NCBI GenBank assembly: GCA_902797035.1
Contig: CADBRH010000011.1
Coordinates: 27,729-91,728 of the forward strand
Length of the DNA stretch: 64,000 bases
From: an uncultured Bacteroidia bacterium
GTDB lineage: Bacteria; Bacteroidota; Bacteroidia; Bacteroidales; UBA932
Direction of reading: 5' to 3'
This document shows positions 52,787 through 61,935 of this stretch, in pieces. The notes beneath the pieces were generated by a model. That model was not told the origin of the DNA. It ran no database searches and worked only from the letters and a program-made list of their open reading frames with translations. How positions within the stretch are numbered: the stretch's first letter is position 1; each line of letters begins with the position of its first letter. The translations under genes and the position numbers were made by a program.

Positions 52787-54463
52787 ATGGCTGACGAGAC
52801 CATAATCTTCTCCATGTGCGGGGTAGGCAAGACCCTCCCCAATAATAACAAGGTGATCCTGAAAGACATCTATCTCTCGTTCTTCTATGGCGCCAAAATC
52901 GGCATCATCGGTCTGAACGGATCCGGCAAATCCACTTTGCTGAAAATCATCGCCGGGGTGGAGAAGTCTTACAAGGGAGAGGTCGTCTGGGCCCCGGGCT
53001 ACACCGTGGGCTATCTGGAGCAAGAGCCGGTGATGGATCCCTCCAAGACTGTGATCGAGGTCGTCCAGGAAGGAGTCCACGAGATCATGGACGCCTTGAA
53101 CGAGTACAACGAGATCTCCATGAAGTTCATGGAGCCGATGGACGACGACATGATGAGCGGCCTGATCGAGCGACAGGGGGAACTTTCAGAGATTATCGAC
53201 CATTTAGGTGGATGGGACATCGACTCCAAGCTCGAGAGGGCCATGGACGCCCTCAACTGCCCGGCCCCAGACGCCTCGGTGGCCACCCTGTCGGGAGGCG
53301 AGCGCAGAAGAGTCGCTCTTTGCCGCCTGCTGCTCCAGCAGCCCGACGTGCTGCTCTTGGACGAGCCTACCAACCATCTGGACGCCGAAAGCATCCAGTG
53401 GCTGGAGGCGCACCTGCGCCAGTACAAGGGCACTGTCATAGCCGTCACTCACGACCGCTACTTCCTCGACAATGTAGCCGGATGGATCCTTGAGCTGGAC
53501 AGGGGCGAGGGAATCCCTTGGAAGGGTAACTACAGCTCGTGGCTGGACCAGAAGACCAAGAGGCTTGCCCTTGAGGAGAAGCAGGAGAGCCGGCGTCGAA
53601 AGACCCTCGAGCATGAGCTGGAATGGGTGAGGATGGCCCCCAAGGCGAGGCAGGCCAAGCAGAAGGCCCGTCTCGGGGCCTATGAGAAGCTGGCCTCGGC
53701 CGACACGAAGGAGAAAGAGAAGAATCTGGAGATATACATCCCGAACGGTCCCCGCCTCGGGAACAAGGTGATTGTGTTCGACAATGTCTCTAAGGCGTAC
53801 GGGGACAAATTGCTGTTCGAGAATCTCTCGTTCTCCCTTCCTCCGGCCGGGATTGTCGGCGTCATAGGCCCCAACGGGGCCGGGAAGACCACCCTCTTCA
53901 GGCTCATCATGGGAATCGAGAAGCCCGATTCAGGCTCGATAGACATCGGTGAGACCGTGAAGATCTCATACGTTGACCAGCAGCACAAGAGCATCGACCC
54001 TGACAACACTGTTTACGAGACCATAGCCGGCAACTCCGAGTGGGTCAGGTTGGGCGGGAAGGACATCAACGCGAGGGCCTGGGTATCCCGGTTCAATTTC
54101 ACCGGAGCGGACCAGGAGAAACTCTGCGGAGTGCTCTCCGGAGGCGAGAGGAACAGGCTGCATCTGGCCTTGACACTAAAGGATGAAGGTAATGTCCTGC
54201 TCCTCGACGAGCCGACCAACGACGTGGATGTCAACACCATTCGGGCCCTTGAGGATGGTCTGGAGAGTTTCGCGGGATGCGCTGTGGTGGTAAGCCACGA
54301 CCGATGGTTCCTGGATCGTATAGCGACTCATATCCTGGCCTTCGAGGGCGAGGGCAAGGTGGTTTTCTTCGACGGCAACTATTCCGAGTACGAGGAGAAC
54401 AAGAAGGCCAGGCTCGGCAACGTGGAGCCCAAGAGGTTCAAGTACAAGAAGCTGATGGATTAA
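52787..54463 (+). CDS. ettA: ABC-F protein EttA (energy-dependent translational throttle)
   Basis: A 558-residue soluble protein with two ATPase domains and no membrane helices. Domain 1 has GLNGSGKSTLLKIIAG, TLSGGERRRVALCRLLL and LLLDEPTNHLDAESIQW. The arm/linker region is basic and helical (APKARQAKQKARLGAYEKL). Domain 2 has GPNGAGKTTLFRLIMG, VLSGGERNRLHLAL and LLLDEPTNDVDVNTIR. EttA binds the ribosomal E site and gates elongation by ADP/ATP ratio. The start at 52787 matches the usual N-terminus; a longer frame is possible. The glsA-like gene follows one base after its stop. Confidence 0.95.
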   Translation: MADETIIFSMCGVGKTLPNNNKVILKDIYLSFFYGAKIGIIGLNGSGKSTLLKIIAGVEKSYKGEVVWAPGYTVGYLEQEPVMDPSKTVIEVVQEGVHEIMDALNEYNEISMKFMEPMDDDMMSGLIERQGELSEIIDHLGGWDIDSKLERAMDALNCPAPDASVATLSGGERRRVALCRLLLQQPDVLLLDEPTNHLDAESIQWLEAHLRQYKGTVIAVTHDRYFLDNVAGWILELDRGEGIPWKGNYSSWLDQKTKRLALEEKQESRRRKTLEHELEWVRMAPKARQAKQKARLGAYEKLASADTKEKEKNLEIYIPNGPRLGNKVIVFDNVSKAYGDKLLFENLSFSLPPAGIVGVIGPNGAGKTTLFRLIMGIEKPDSGSIDIGETVKISYVDQQHKSIDPDNTVYETIAGNSEWVRLGGKDINARAWVSRFNFTGADQEKLCGVLSGGERNRLHLALTLKDEGNVLLLDEPTNDVDVNTIRALEDGLESFAGCAVVVSHDRWFLDRIATHILAFEGEGKVVFFDGNYSEYEENKKARLGNVEPKRFKYKKLMD

Positions 54464-54464
54464 C

Positions 54465-55271
54465 ATGCCGGAGGGACAGACCATAGATGTCGCCAGAATC
54501 GTTTCGGAGAGGACCGGGAAGCGTATCCCAAGGTTCCTAGGGCGGATGATGGAGAGATTTATCCATCAGGACTTCATCAACGGTTTCCTTTCCAAAGGAT
54601 ATGAGGGTGTGGAGTTCTGTACCGAGTGCGTCAAGTACCTGGACATTACTCTTAAAGTGAAGGGCCTCGACGAGCTCCGGATCCCGGAGGGTGTCAAACT
54701 CACCTACGCCTCCAACCATCCTCTGGGAGGGGCCGACGGGGTAGCGCTCATCGGGGTTATCGGGAGCGGCAAGGACCGCCCTCTCAAGTTGATGGTCAAT
54801 GACTTCCTTATGAATATCAAAGGACTTGCCCCTATGTGTGTCCCGGTGAACAAGCTCGGCGGGCAATCCCGGCGGCTGTCTTCCGACGTGGACAGCATAT
54901 TCGAGGGCGAGGCCGACATCCTGATGTTCCCATCGGGCAAATGCTCGAGGAAGATTGACGGGAGAATCCAGGACCCGGCCTGGAAGAAGACTTTCATCAC
55001 GAAGAGCGTCGAGACTGGGAGATGGATCGTTCCGGTACATTTCATAGGGACGAATTCCAAAAGGTTCTACCGGGTGGACTCTCTTTGCAAGGCCCTTGGA
55101 ATCAAATTCAACCTGCCGATGCTTTTCCTTCCCTCAGAACTTCACCGGGCCCAAGGGAAAGAGTTTGAGATAATATTCGGGGAGCCGATCCCCCCTACCC
55201 GGTTCGATTCCTCCAAGTCCCCTCTGGAGTGGGCCAAGGTTATCCGGGAGGAAGTATATAACTTGAAATGA
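54465..55271 (+). CDS. glsA: GlsA-like glycerol/glycine-lipid O-acyltransferase
   Basis: A 268-residue PlsC-superfamily acyltransferase. The catalytic HxxxxxD-type motif is seen in YASNHPLGGADG near residue 85. The acceptor-side motif is in ILMFPSGKCSRK near 160 (FPSG in place of the usual FPEG). In Bacteroides glsB N-acylates glycine with a 3-hydroxy fatty acid and glsA adds the second acyl chain to give glycine lipid. The GNAT-type partner gene follows after one base, matching that pair. Membrane attachment would be peripheral. The family is clear; the glycine-lipid role is inferred from the pairing. Confidence 0.82.
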   Translation: MPEGQTIDVARIVSERTGKRIPRFLGRMMERFIHQDFINGFLSKGYEGVEFCTECVKYLDITLKVKGLDELRIPEGVKLTYASNHPLGGADGVALIGVIGSGKDRPLKLMVNDFLMNIKGLAPMCVPVNKLGGQSRRLSSDVDSIFEGEADILMFPSGKCSRKIDGRIQDPAWKKTFITKSVETGRWIVPVHFIGTNSKRFYRVDSLCKALGIKFNLPMLFLPSELHRAQGKEFEIIFGEPIPPTRFDSSKSPLEWAKVIREEVYNLK

Positions 55272-55272
55272 T

Positions 55273-56352
55273 ATGGAACCTATCATAGACCCTGTCGACA
55301 TCAAACTGATCAAGGCGGAACTGACTCCGGAGAAGAAGCTCGGGGACACGAACAAGGGCGGAAACGAGCTATACGTGGTCACATGGAAGGACTCTCCCAA
55401 CACCGTCAGGGAGATCGGCCGTCTACGCGAGATCACTTACAGGGAGGCCGGGGCCTGCTCCGGCAAATCGTTGGATCTGGACGAGTACGACATGATGGAG
55501 AACCCGTACAGCCAACTGATTGTGTGGGATCCTGAAGCCTGCGCGATAATAGGCGGTTACAGGTATATCCTCGGCACCAATGTATCCATCAAAGAGGACG
55601 GGCAGCCGAGAATCACATCCTCGCACCTGTACCGATTCTCCGAGGACTTTATCAATGATTATCTCCCTCATGTCATTGAGCTGGGAAGGTCGTTCGTGAC
55701 TCCCGATTATCAGAGTTCCAAGGCTGGAGCGAAATCTGTCTTCACTATGGACAACCTTTGGGACGGGATAGTCTCCGTCATCCTTCACCATCCCTCCACC
55801 CTGTATCTGCTCGGTAAGATGACCATCTATCCTTCTTATGACGAGATATCCAGAAACCTGATAATTCATTTCCTCAAGAAGCATTTCAACGACCCGGACA
55901 ACCTTGTGCGCCCGAAGAAAGAGATAGATTTGACCAGCGACCCCGGTCTTATGGATCTTGTGTTAAGGGAAGAGGATATCAAAAAGGACTACAGGCTTCT
56001 GAAAGACGCGGTTCGCAAGCGCGGCACGAACATCCCGCCTCTGGTCAACTCCTACATCAACACATCGGCCAAGATAAAGATGCTTGGCTCCTGCGTGAAC
56101 GACGAACTTGGGGACGCGATTGAGACCGGGATAATGATTGGTTTTAACGACATCTACGTGGAGAAGAAGGAGCGGCACACCGAGGCGTTCATCATGAACA
56201 AGGTGAAGGCTCTTCGCAAGCGGTACCCGAACATCTCGCAATCAGTCGAGTCGAAACTGAGGGTTCATGTCGAGAAAAGGCGGATGAAGGCTCTCGCGAA
56301 ATTCCAGAAGAAGATGACGAAGGGGCAGTCCCCGGACGTGGAGTTTTTATAG
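55273..56352 (+). CDS. glsB: GlsB-like N-acyltransferase (GNAT/OlsB type)
   Basis: A 359-residue protein with a GNAT-type core like OlsB ornithine-lipid synthases and GlsB. Relevant stretches are LREITYREAGACSGKSLDLDE, VWDPEACAIIGGYRYILG and HVIELGRSFVTPDYQ. It uses a 3-hydroxyacyl-ACP to acylate the amino group of glycine (GlsB) or ornithine (OlsB). About 100 residues beyond the acyltransferase core are basic and helical (HVEKRRMKALAKFQKKMTKG). Its product would be acylated again by the GlsA-like enzyme encoded just upstream. Substrate amino acid is inferred from Bacteroides. Confidence 0.82.
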   Translation: MEPIIDPVDIKLIKAELTPEKKLGDTNKGGNELYVVTWKDSPNTVREIGRLREITYREAGACSGKSLDLDEYDMMENPYSQLIVWDPEACAIIGGYRYILGTNVSIKEDGQPRITSSHLYRFSEDFINDYLPHVIELGRSFVTPDYQSSKAGAKSVFTMDNLWDGIVSVILHHPSTLYLLGKMTIYPSYDEISRNLIIHFLKKHFNDPDNLVRPKKEIDLTSDPGLMDLVLREEDIKKDYRLLKDAVRKRGTNIPPLVNSYINTSAKIKMLGSCVNDELGDAIETGIMIGFNDIYVEKKERHTEAFIMNKVKALRKRYPNISQSVESKLRVHVEKRRMKALAKFQKKMTKGQSPDVEFL

Positions 56353-56377
56353 TATTTAATATAAAGTATTAGTAATC

Positions 56378-57007
56378 ATGAGTTTATTGCATGTAATCAA
56401 CCATCCGATGATCCAGCACAAGCTGACAATCATGAGGGACAAGAACACGGGTTCGAAGGATTTCAGGGAACTGCTGAAGGAGATATCCCTTTTGATGGGT
56501 TACGAGGTCACGAGGGACATCCCCCTCGAGGACGTCGAGATCGAGACTCCCATCTGCAAGATGACGGCGAAGGAGGTCTCCGGACGCAAACTGGCCATTG
56601 TTCCCATCCTCAGGGCGGGAATGGGCATGGTGGAGGGTCTCCAAACTCTCGTGCCCGTGGCGAAAGTCGGCCATATCGGCCTTTACCGCGACGAGGGGAC
56701 TCACAAGCCTGTGGTGTATTACTGCAAACTTCCTGAAGACATCCAGGAGCGCCTTGTGATCGTGACAGACCCTATGCTGGCGACCGGAGGGAGCGCTTGC
56801 GACGCGATCTCGATGCTGAAAGAGAGGGGATGCAAGAATATCCGTTTGATGTGCCTTGTGAGTGTGCCTGAGGGTATCAAGAAGGTTCAGAGCGAGCATC
56901 CGGACGTGGACATCTACACCGCCGCGGTGGATGACTGTCTCAACGAGAACGCTTACATCGTCCCCGGTCTCGGCGACGCCGGCGACCGCATCTTCGGCAC
57001 CAAGTAG
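56378..57007 (+). CDS. upp: Uracil phosphoribosyltransferase
   Basis: A 209-residue type I PRTase. The PRPP-binding motif is [19 protein letters not shown] near residue 127. The flexible loop region [13 protein letters not shown] is near residue 73. The C-terminal uracil-binding segment is [19 protein letters not shown], almost canonical. It converts uracil and PRPP into UMP in pyrimidine salvage. It is 25 bases after glsB and is followed by a large palindromic element, which may end the transcript. Confidence 0.96.
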   Translation: MSLLHVINHPMIQHKLTIMRDKNTGSKDFRELLKEISLLMGYEVTRDIPLEDVEIETPICKMTAKEVSGRKLAIVPILRAGMGMVEGLQTLVPVAKVGHIGLYRDEGTHKPVVYYCKLPEDIQERLVIVTDPMLATGGSACDAISMLKERGCKNIRLMCLVSVPEGIKKVQSEHPDVDIYTAAVDDCLNENAYIVPGLGDAGDRIFGTK

Positions 57008-57028
57008 CGACCCTACCCATACAGAGTT

Positions 57029-57212
57029 GGTTCGGCGCAAGTGGCTTCTGTTCCCGAACCGCCGCTTCGCGGCCCCACCGCTCGCTTCGCTCCGGTCCCG
57101 CCGTTGGCGGGAGCCATCATCCCCCCACAGCCCCCCCCGGGGGGGCATTTGCCCTTCGGGGACTTGCCGAGGGTGGCAGTGGTTCGGTAACAGAAGCCAC
57201 TTGCCCTCGAAC
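57029..57212. repeat. Large palindromic element between upp and the GH2 gene
   Basis: Outer arms at 57030-57060 and 57181-57212 are inverted copies; a 23-base core agrees except for one base. Each arm can also fold on itself (GGTTCGG at 57029-57035 with CCGAACC at 57054-57060). Between them are GC-rich short hairpins (such as CCCGCCGTTGGCGGG and CCCCCCCGGGGGGG). The layout of folded arms around small hairpins matches the element inside the nfnB-like gene. It fills nearly all of the 247-base gap. Whether it is mobile, a terminator or both is not shown. Confidence 0.85.
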
Positions 57213-57254
57213 AATGAGTTTGTTGTTGAACAGTAGTATTTGTAGTCGATAGTA

Positions 57255-59912
57255 ATGAAGAAAGAGGTTCTAGTAATTTTGGCTGCGGTTGTCGCGGCTG
57301 TGGCGCCGGGATGGGCCCAGACGCTGGACTCTAGGCTGGGCCATGGCGGGGATCAAGTGTGGAGAATGAGCCGGGCCGGAGAGGTCACAGCCCAAGCGAA
57401 GTCTTTGTCCTCGGCCGGTTTCGACGACAGCACCTGGATGGAAGCTATCGTTCCAGGAACGGTGCTGACTTCCCTCGTGGAGAACGGAGTCTACCCGGAG
57501 CCATATTACGGGACAGTCAACAAGCTGTCGGAGAAGAAGATACCCGACATCACCGAGGTCGGACGGGAGTTCTACACCTATTGGTTCAGGACTGAGTTCG
57601 ACACCCCGTCCCTTGAAGAGGGCGAACGCCTTTGGCTGCGGCCGGAGGGGATCAACTACAGGGCGGAGTGGTGGTTCAACGGCCATCTTGTCAGCGTCAT
57701 GGCCGGAATGTTCAACGATGACCGGATAGACATCACAGACTTCGTCGCGAAGGACGGGCGCAACGCGCTCGCTGTCTTGGTGAAGCCCGTGGATATACCC
57801 GGAACGACGATGCCCAAACCATGGGGAGCCCCGGGAGAGAACCGCAACGGAGGGGACGGCGACATCGGCTGGAACACGACACAGCTCATGACTGTCGGCT
57901 GGGATTTCTCCTACGACGACGGTATCCGCGACCGCAACACTGGCATCTGGAAATCCGTGAGGATATTCAAGACCGGCCCGGTGGCCATGCGCTCCCCTTT
58001 CGTCAAGTCGTCATTGTCGCCGGGTTTTGACACGGCGAGCGAGACAATCACAGTGGAACTTGTCAACCCGGCCAGCGGCTTCCGTGACAACGAGCCGGTC
58101 AAGTGCCTGGTCGAAGGAGAGATAGAAGGGACTGGCATCCGATTCGGCAAGGAGGTGTCCCTGATCCGGGGCGAGGAGCCTGTCGTAACGTTCTCCCCTG
58201 AGGAATATCCACAGCTCATCATCAGGAACCCGAAGCTCTGGTGGCCCAAGAACAAGGGTGGGCAGCCTCTTTACAAACTGAGACTGACCGCCACGGTCGG
58301 CGGGAAGGTCTCCGACTCGGCTGAGGTCACCTTCGGGATACGTGACGTCAAAGTCACCACTGACACTCCGGACGGGTCCAAGGTGTTCATTGTCAACGGC
58401 AAGAGAATGTTCATCTGGGGCAGTAACTGGATTCCGGAGGCCATGCTGAGGACAAACGACGCCCGAATGAGGACCGAGATGGCCTACACGGACCAGTCGG
58501 GAGTCAATTTCCTGCGCCTCTGGGGTGGCGGGATAGCCGAGAGCGACCTTTTCTACCAGCTCTGCGACGAGTACGGGATCATGGTCTGGCAGGAGTTCTG
58601 GATGACCGGCGACACCCGTCATCCGCATGACAAGTCGATTTATTTCAACAATGTCGAATCTACAGTCAAGAGGATACGCAACCACCCTTCGATAGTGTTC
58701 TATGTCGCCTCAAACGAGAGCACTGAAGTCTCCGGCACTCCAGCCCTTTTGGAGGCGCTCGACGGGACCAGACCCTATCAGATGCAGTCCGAGTGCGACG
58801 GCATACACGACGGCAGCCCATACAAACAGGTCAACCCGATGAGGCATTACACCAACACAGCCTCTGACAGGGGAAGCCGGGTGGACGGGTTCAACCCGGA
58901 ATACGGCGCGCCCACCCTTCCTGTTATCGAGACTCTCAGGAAGATGATGCCCGCTGACAAGCTGTGGCCTATTGACAAATATACCTGGAACTACCTGGAC
59001 GGCAATGGCTTCCATCTGATGACCACGCTCTATGACGAGATGACGCGCCAATACGGGGAACCATCAGGGATTGAGGACTACGCTAGGAAAGGGCAGCTGG
59101 TGGGAGCGATGAACTCGAAGAGCATCTGGGAAGTCTGGAACTACAACCGTCTCGACGACGGCGACCGTTTCTGCTCCGGACTTCTTTTCTGGTATCACAA
59201 CAGCCCCAACGTGCAGGTTTGCGCGAGGATGTGGGACTGGTATCTCGAGCCCACGGCTTCCCTCTTCCACACGATGCGCTCCCTAGAGCCCGTCCATGTC
59301 CAGTTCGACTACCTGAAGAACACAGTCAGCGTGGTCAATGACACCTCGGATCCTGTCGGGGAAGCGAGAGTGAAGGCGAGGCTGCTCGACCTTTCGGGGA
59401 AAATGCTGAAGTCATGGGGCACTTCGATCAATATCCCGGCCGACAAGGCAGTGGATGATATTCTCACGCTCGAGTTCCCCGAAGGTGTCTCAAAAGTGCA
59501 CTTCATCTCCCTGACTCTCTCCGACAAGTCCGGGAAGGTTCTCTCAGAGAATATCTATTGGCGGTCCACTGACGCCTACGATGGTCCCCAGACCGTGACA
59601 GGCCCCTGCACCTCAGGCTTCGAGTCGCTTCAGGATATGCCCAAGGCGTCGGTCAGACTGACAAGGAGGGATCTTCCGGACGGCGGCGTCGAGGTCACGG
59701 TCAGGAACACCTCCGGCAGGATAGCGTTCTTCAACAGGCTTCAGCTCAGGGACCAGAAAGGCGAGCCTGTATCCGGATCGATGTATTCGGACAATTTCTT
59801 CACCCTCCTCCCCAAGGCTTCCAAGACAGTGGTGATCAGGCCGGCGGATGGCCGGACAGGAGTATTCAAGATATTCTTCGAAGGCTGGAATTCCGGATCC
59901 AAAACTCTCTAG
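57255..59912 (+). CDS. Secreted GH2-family glycosidase (beta-mannosidase/exo-glucosaminidase type)
   Basis: An 885-residue exported enzyme with a signal peptide (LVILAAVVAAVAPGWAQ). The N-terminal sugar-binding and Ig-like domains include REFYTYWFRTEFDTPSLEEG and YRAEWWFNGHLVSVMAG. The TIM barrel begins near FIWGSNWIPEAMLRTNDARM; the acid/base Glu is in FYVASNESTEVSG near residue 488, and the nucleophile is probably the Glu in GFNPEYGAPTLP near 550. The NWIPEAM stretch and FNPEYG are seen in exo-beta-D-glucosaminidases and mannosidases. It would cut beta-linked sugars from host or dietary glycans. A C-terminal beta domain follows. Substrate inferred. Confidence 0.9.
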   Translation: MKKEVLVILAAVVAAVAPGWAQTLDSRLGHGGDQVWRMSRAGEVTAQAKSLSSAGFDDSTWMEAIVPGTVLTSLVENGVYPEPYYGTVNKLSEKKIPDITEVGREFYTYWFRTEFDTPSLEEGERLWLRPEGINYRAEWWFNGHLVSVMAGMFNDDRIDITDFVAKDGRNALAVLVKPVDIPGTTMPKPWGAPGENRNGGDGDIGWNTTQLMTVGWDFSYDDGIRDRNTGIWKSVRIFKTGPVAMRSPFVKSSLSPGFDTASETITVELVNPASGFRDNEPVKCLVEGEIEGTGIRFGKEVSLIRGEEPVVTFSPEEYPQLIIRNPKLWWPKNKGGQPLYKLRLTATVGGKVSDSAEVTFGIRDVKVTTDTPDGSKVFIVNGKRMFIWGSNWIPEAMLRTNDARMRTEMAYTDQSGVNFLRLWGGGIAESDLFYQLCDEYGIMVWQEFWMTGDTRHPHDKSIYFNNVESTVKRIRNHPSIVFYVASNESTEVSGTPALLEALDGTRPYQMQSECDGIHDGSPYKQVNPMRHYTNTASDRGSRVDGFNPEYGAPTLPVIETLRKMMPADKLWPIDKYTWNYLDGNGFHLMTTLYDEMTRQYGEPSGIEDYARKGQLVGAMNSKSIWEVWNYNRLDDGDRFCSGLLFWYHNSPNVQVCARMWDWYLEPTASLFHTMRSLEPVHVQFDYLKNTVSVVNDTSDPVGEARVKARLLDLSGKMLKSWGTSINIPADKAVDDILTLEFPEGVSKVHFISLTLSDKSGKVLSENIYWRSTDAYDGPQTVTGPCTSGFESLQDMPKASVRLTRRDLPDGGVEVTVRNTSGRIAFFNRLQLRDQKGEPVSGSMYSDNFFTLLPKASKTVVIRPADGRTGVFKIFFEGWNSGSKTL

Positions 59913-59918
59913 ACAGAT

Positions 59919-60527
59919 ATGGCAACAATAATCATAATAATTGTCACAGCCCTCGTCAGTCTTCTATGCTTCTACGGAAGACTGGACTATGAGGCATTGA
60001 AGTTCAACGCCTACGACGTGTGGCATCGACGGCAATGGCACAGGATGCTGTCCTACGGCCTCGTCCACGCGGGATGGGGGCACCTGTTCTTCAACATGCT
60101 GACCCTGTTCTTTTTCGGGGACGTGGTCGAGCGATATTTCGGCGCCGCCTTCGGGCAACCCGCAGGCACAATCCTGTACATTGTCCTATATGTCAGCGCC
60201 CTCGCGGTCTCGACCGCGGGAGATCTCATAAAGTACAAGGACAATCCCTTATACAGCGCCGTGGGAGCCTCGGGAGCTGTGTCTGCCGTTCTCTTCGCCT
60301 CGATCCTTTTCGAGCCGAAAATGGGAATATACATCTATCTTATCCCGATTCCGGTACCGGGATACATTTTCGCGCCGCTGTATCTGCTGTATTGCTGGTA
60401 TATGGCCAAGAGGAACATGGACAACATCGGCCACACAGCGCATTTCTGGGGAGCGGTTTACGGGTTCGTGTTCCCTTTGCTGCTCCGTCCGGACATATTC
60501 GCCCACTTTATCTCCAGGATAAGCTAA
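59919..60527 (+). CDS. Rhomboid-family intramembrane serine protease
   Basis: A 202-residue membrane protein with about six helices. The active-site Ser is in GASGAVSAVLFAS near residue 116. The His partner is in HTAHFWGAVYGF near residue 171. The conserved WHRMLSYGLVHAGWGHLFFNMLTLFF, near residue 40, is the family's N-terminal His/Asn segment. Rhomboids cut membrane proteins in the lipid layer. It starts six bases after the GH2 gene, but a functional link is not evident. Its stop overlaps the stop of the convergent symporter gene by four bases, leaving no room for a terminator between them. Confidence 0.92.
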   Translation: MATIIIIIVTALVSLLCFYGRLDYEALKFNAYDVWHRRQWHRMLSYGLVHAGWGHLFFNMLTLFFFGDVVERYFGAAFGQPAGTILYIVLYVSALAVSTAGDLIKYKDNPLYSAVGASGAVSAVLFASILFEPKMGIYIYLIPIPVPGYIFAPLYLLYCWYMAKRNMDNIGHTAHFWGAVYGFVFPLLLRPDIFAHFISRIS

Positions 60528-61933
60528 TCCTTGGAACGTTCTTCCAACCTACCCTCATAATCCCTCAAAGCCCTGAAAGCTTTCGGGGCAAGGATGATTA
60601 TGGCCACGACGTTGACCCACGCCATGATGCCGATCCCGATGTCACCGAGGGTCCAGACGAGGTTGGCCTCCTTGACGGCGCCGAATATCACCGAGGCGAT
60701 GATCACCGCCTGGAATAACCTGATCAACAGTGTCTCGAGCTTCGGTGAGAACCTTTTCCCGAGGCTGCACAGGTACATCACGCTGGACTCCGTGTAGAAA
60801 TAATACGCCATCACGGTGGTGAACACGAAGAAAGCGAGGGCGACGCTGACGAAGACGCTACCGAAACCGCCTATGACCGAATCCACGGCGGCCTGGGTGT
60901 ATCCCACGTAATTGGCCCCGAGGGCGGGGTCATTGGCCAGAAGCATCTCTCCTGTCTTGGCGTCAAGAATATTGAAAGTGCCGGCTGACAGGATCATCAA
61001 GGCCGTGGCGGTACACACCAGAAGGGTGTCGACATACACCGAGAAGGCCTGAACTAGCCCTTGCTCGGCCGGGTGCTTGACATCAGCCGAGGCTGACGGG
61101 ATCGCTCCGGAACCCTGGCCGGCCTCGTTGGAGAATAGGCCGCGTTTGACTCCGAACATGATTGTCGAGCCAAGGATGCCACCGCACAACGGGTTGATTC
61201 CCAAGGCGTTTTTCACGATGAGAGCGAAAAGGCCGGGAATGGCCCTCCAGTTGAGGGCAAGGATCACGAGCGAGATGACAACGTAGATCACCGCCATGAG
61301 AGGAGTGATCAGCGAGGCGGCTTTCGCTACCCTCTTGACTCCCCCGACAATCACCAACCCTAGGACCGCCGCGAGGAAGATACCTGAATACAAGGGAGGG
61401 ATATTGAAAGAGTTCATCGCCGCGGTGGCCATGCCGTTTGACTGGACCGTGGGAAGCATCATGCCGCAGGCGATTATGGTGACGACGGCGAAAAGAACCG
61501 CCATCCAGCGGGAATTAAGCCCTCTCTCGATATAGCAGGCGGGGCCTCCCCTGAACCCGCTCGCGTGCGAGAACTTGAACAGTTGCGCGAGAGTGGACTC
61601 GACAAAGGCGGTCGAGGCCCCGAAAAAGGCGATCACCCACATCCAGAAAACCGCCCCTGGTCCACCGAGAGCGATGGCGGTGGCGACCCCGACGATGTTA
61701 CCGGTTCCGACACGGCCGGACAGGGCGATGCAGAAAGCCTCGAAAGAAGAGACTCCTTTCTTCTCCGAACCCGGGTCCCTCTTGCGGAAAAGCAGCCTCG
61801 ACATGAGGCCGAAACGTCTCAGTTGGACAAATCTGGTCCTGACAGAGAAATAGAGTCCGGCGCCTACGAGCAGAGCCACGAGCGCCGGACTCCAGATCAC
61901 ATTGTTTACGGAAGATACTATCTTCTCGAACAT
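60524..61933 (-). CDS. Sodium:alanine/amino-acid symporter (AGCS family)
   Basis: A 469-residue membrane protein with about 11 helices. The signature FCIALSGRVGTGNIVGVATAIA and the following GGPGAVFWMWVIAFFGASTAF near residues 75-110 are the AGCS hallmark. Other conserved segments are KRGLFSNEAGQGSGAIPSASA near 260 and YYFYTESSVMYLC. AGCS proteins take up alanine or glycine with Na+ or H+. It is three bases after the aquaporin gene, so the two may share a transcript. Substrate is inferred from the family. Confidence 0.93.
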   Translation of the reverse strand: MFEKIVSSVNNVIWSPALVALLVGAGLYFSVRTRFVQLRRFGLMSRLLFRKRDPGSEKKGVSSFEAFCIALSGRVGTGNIVGVATAIALGGPGAVFWMWVIAFFGASTAFVESTLAQLFKFSHASGFRGGPACYIERGLNSRWMAVLFAVVTIIACGMMLPTVQSNGMATAAMNSFNIPPLYSGIFLAAVLGLVIVGGVKRVAKAASLITPLMAVIYVVISLVILALNWRAIPGLFALIVKNALGINPLCGGILGSTIMFGVKRGLFSNEAGQGSGAIPSASADVKHPAEQGLVQAFSVYVDTLLVCTATALMILSAGTFNILDAKTGEMLLANDPALGANYVGYTQAAVDSVIGGFGSVFVSVALAFFVFTTVMAYYFYTESSVMYLCSLGKRFSPKLETLLIRLFQAVIIASVIFGAVKEANLVWTLGDIGIGIMAWVNVVAIIILAPKAFRALRDYEGRLEERSKD

Positions 61934-61935
61934 AT

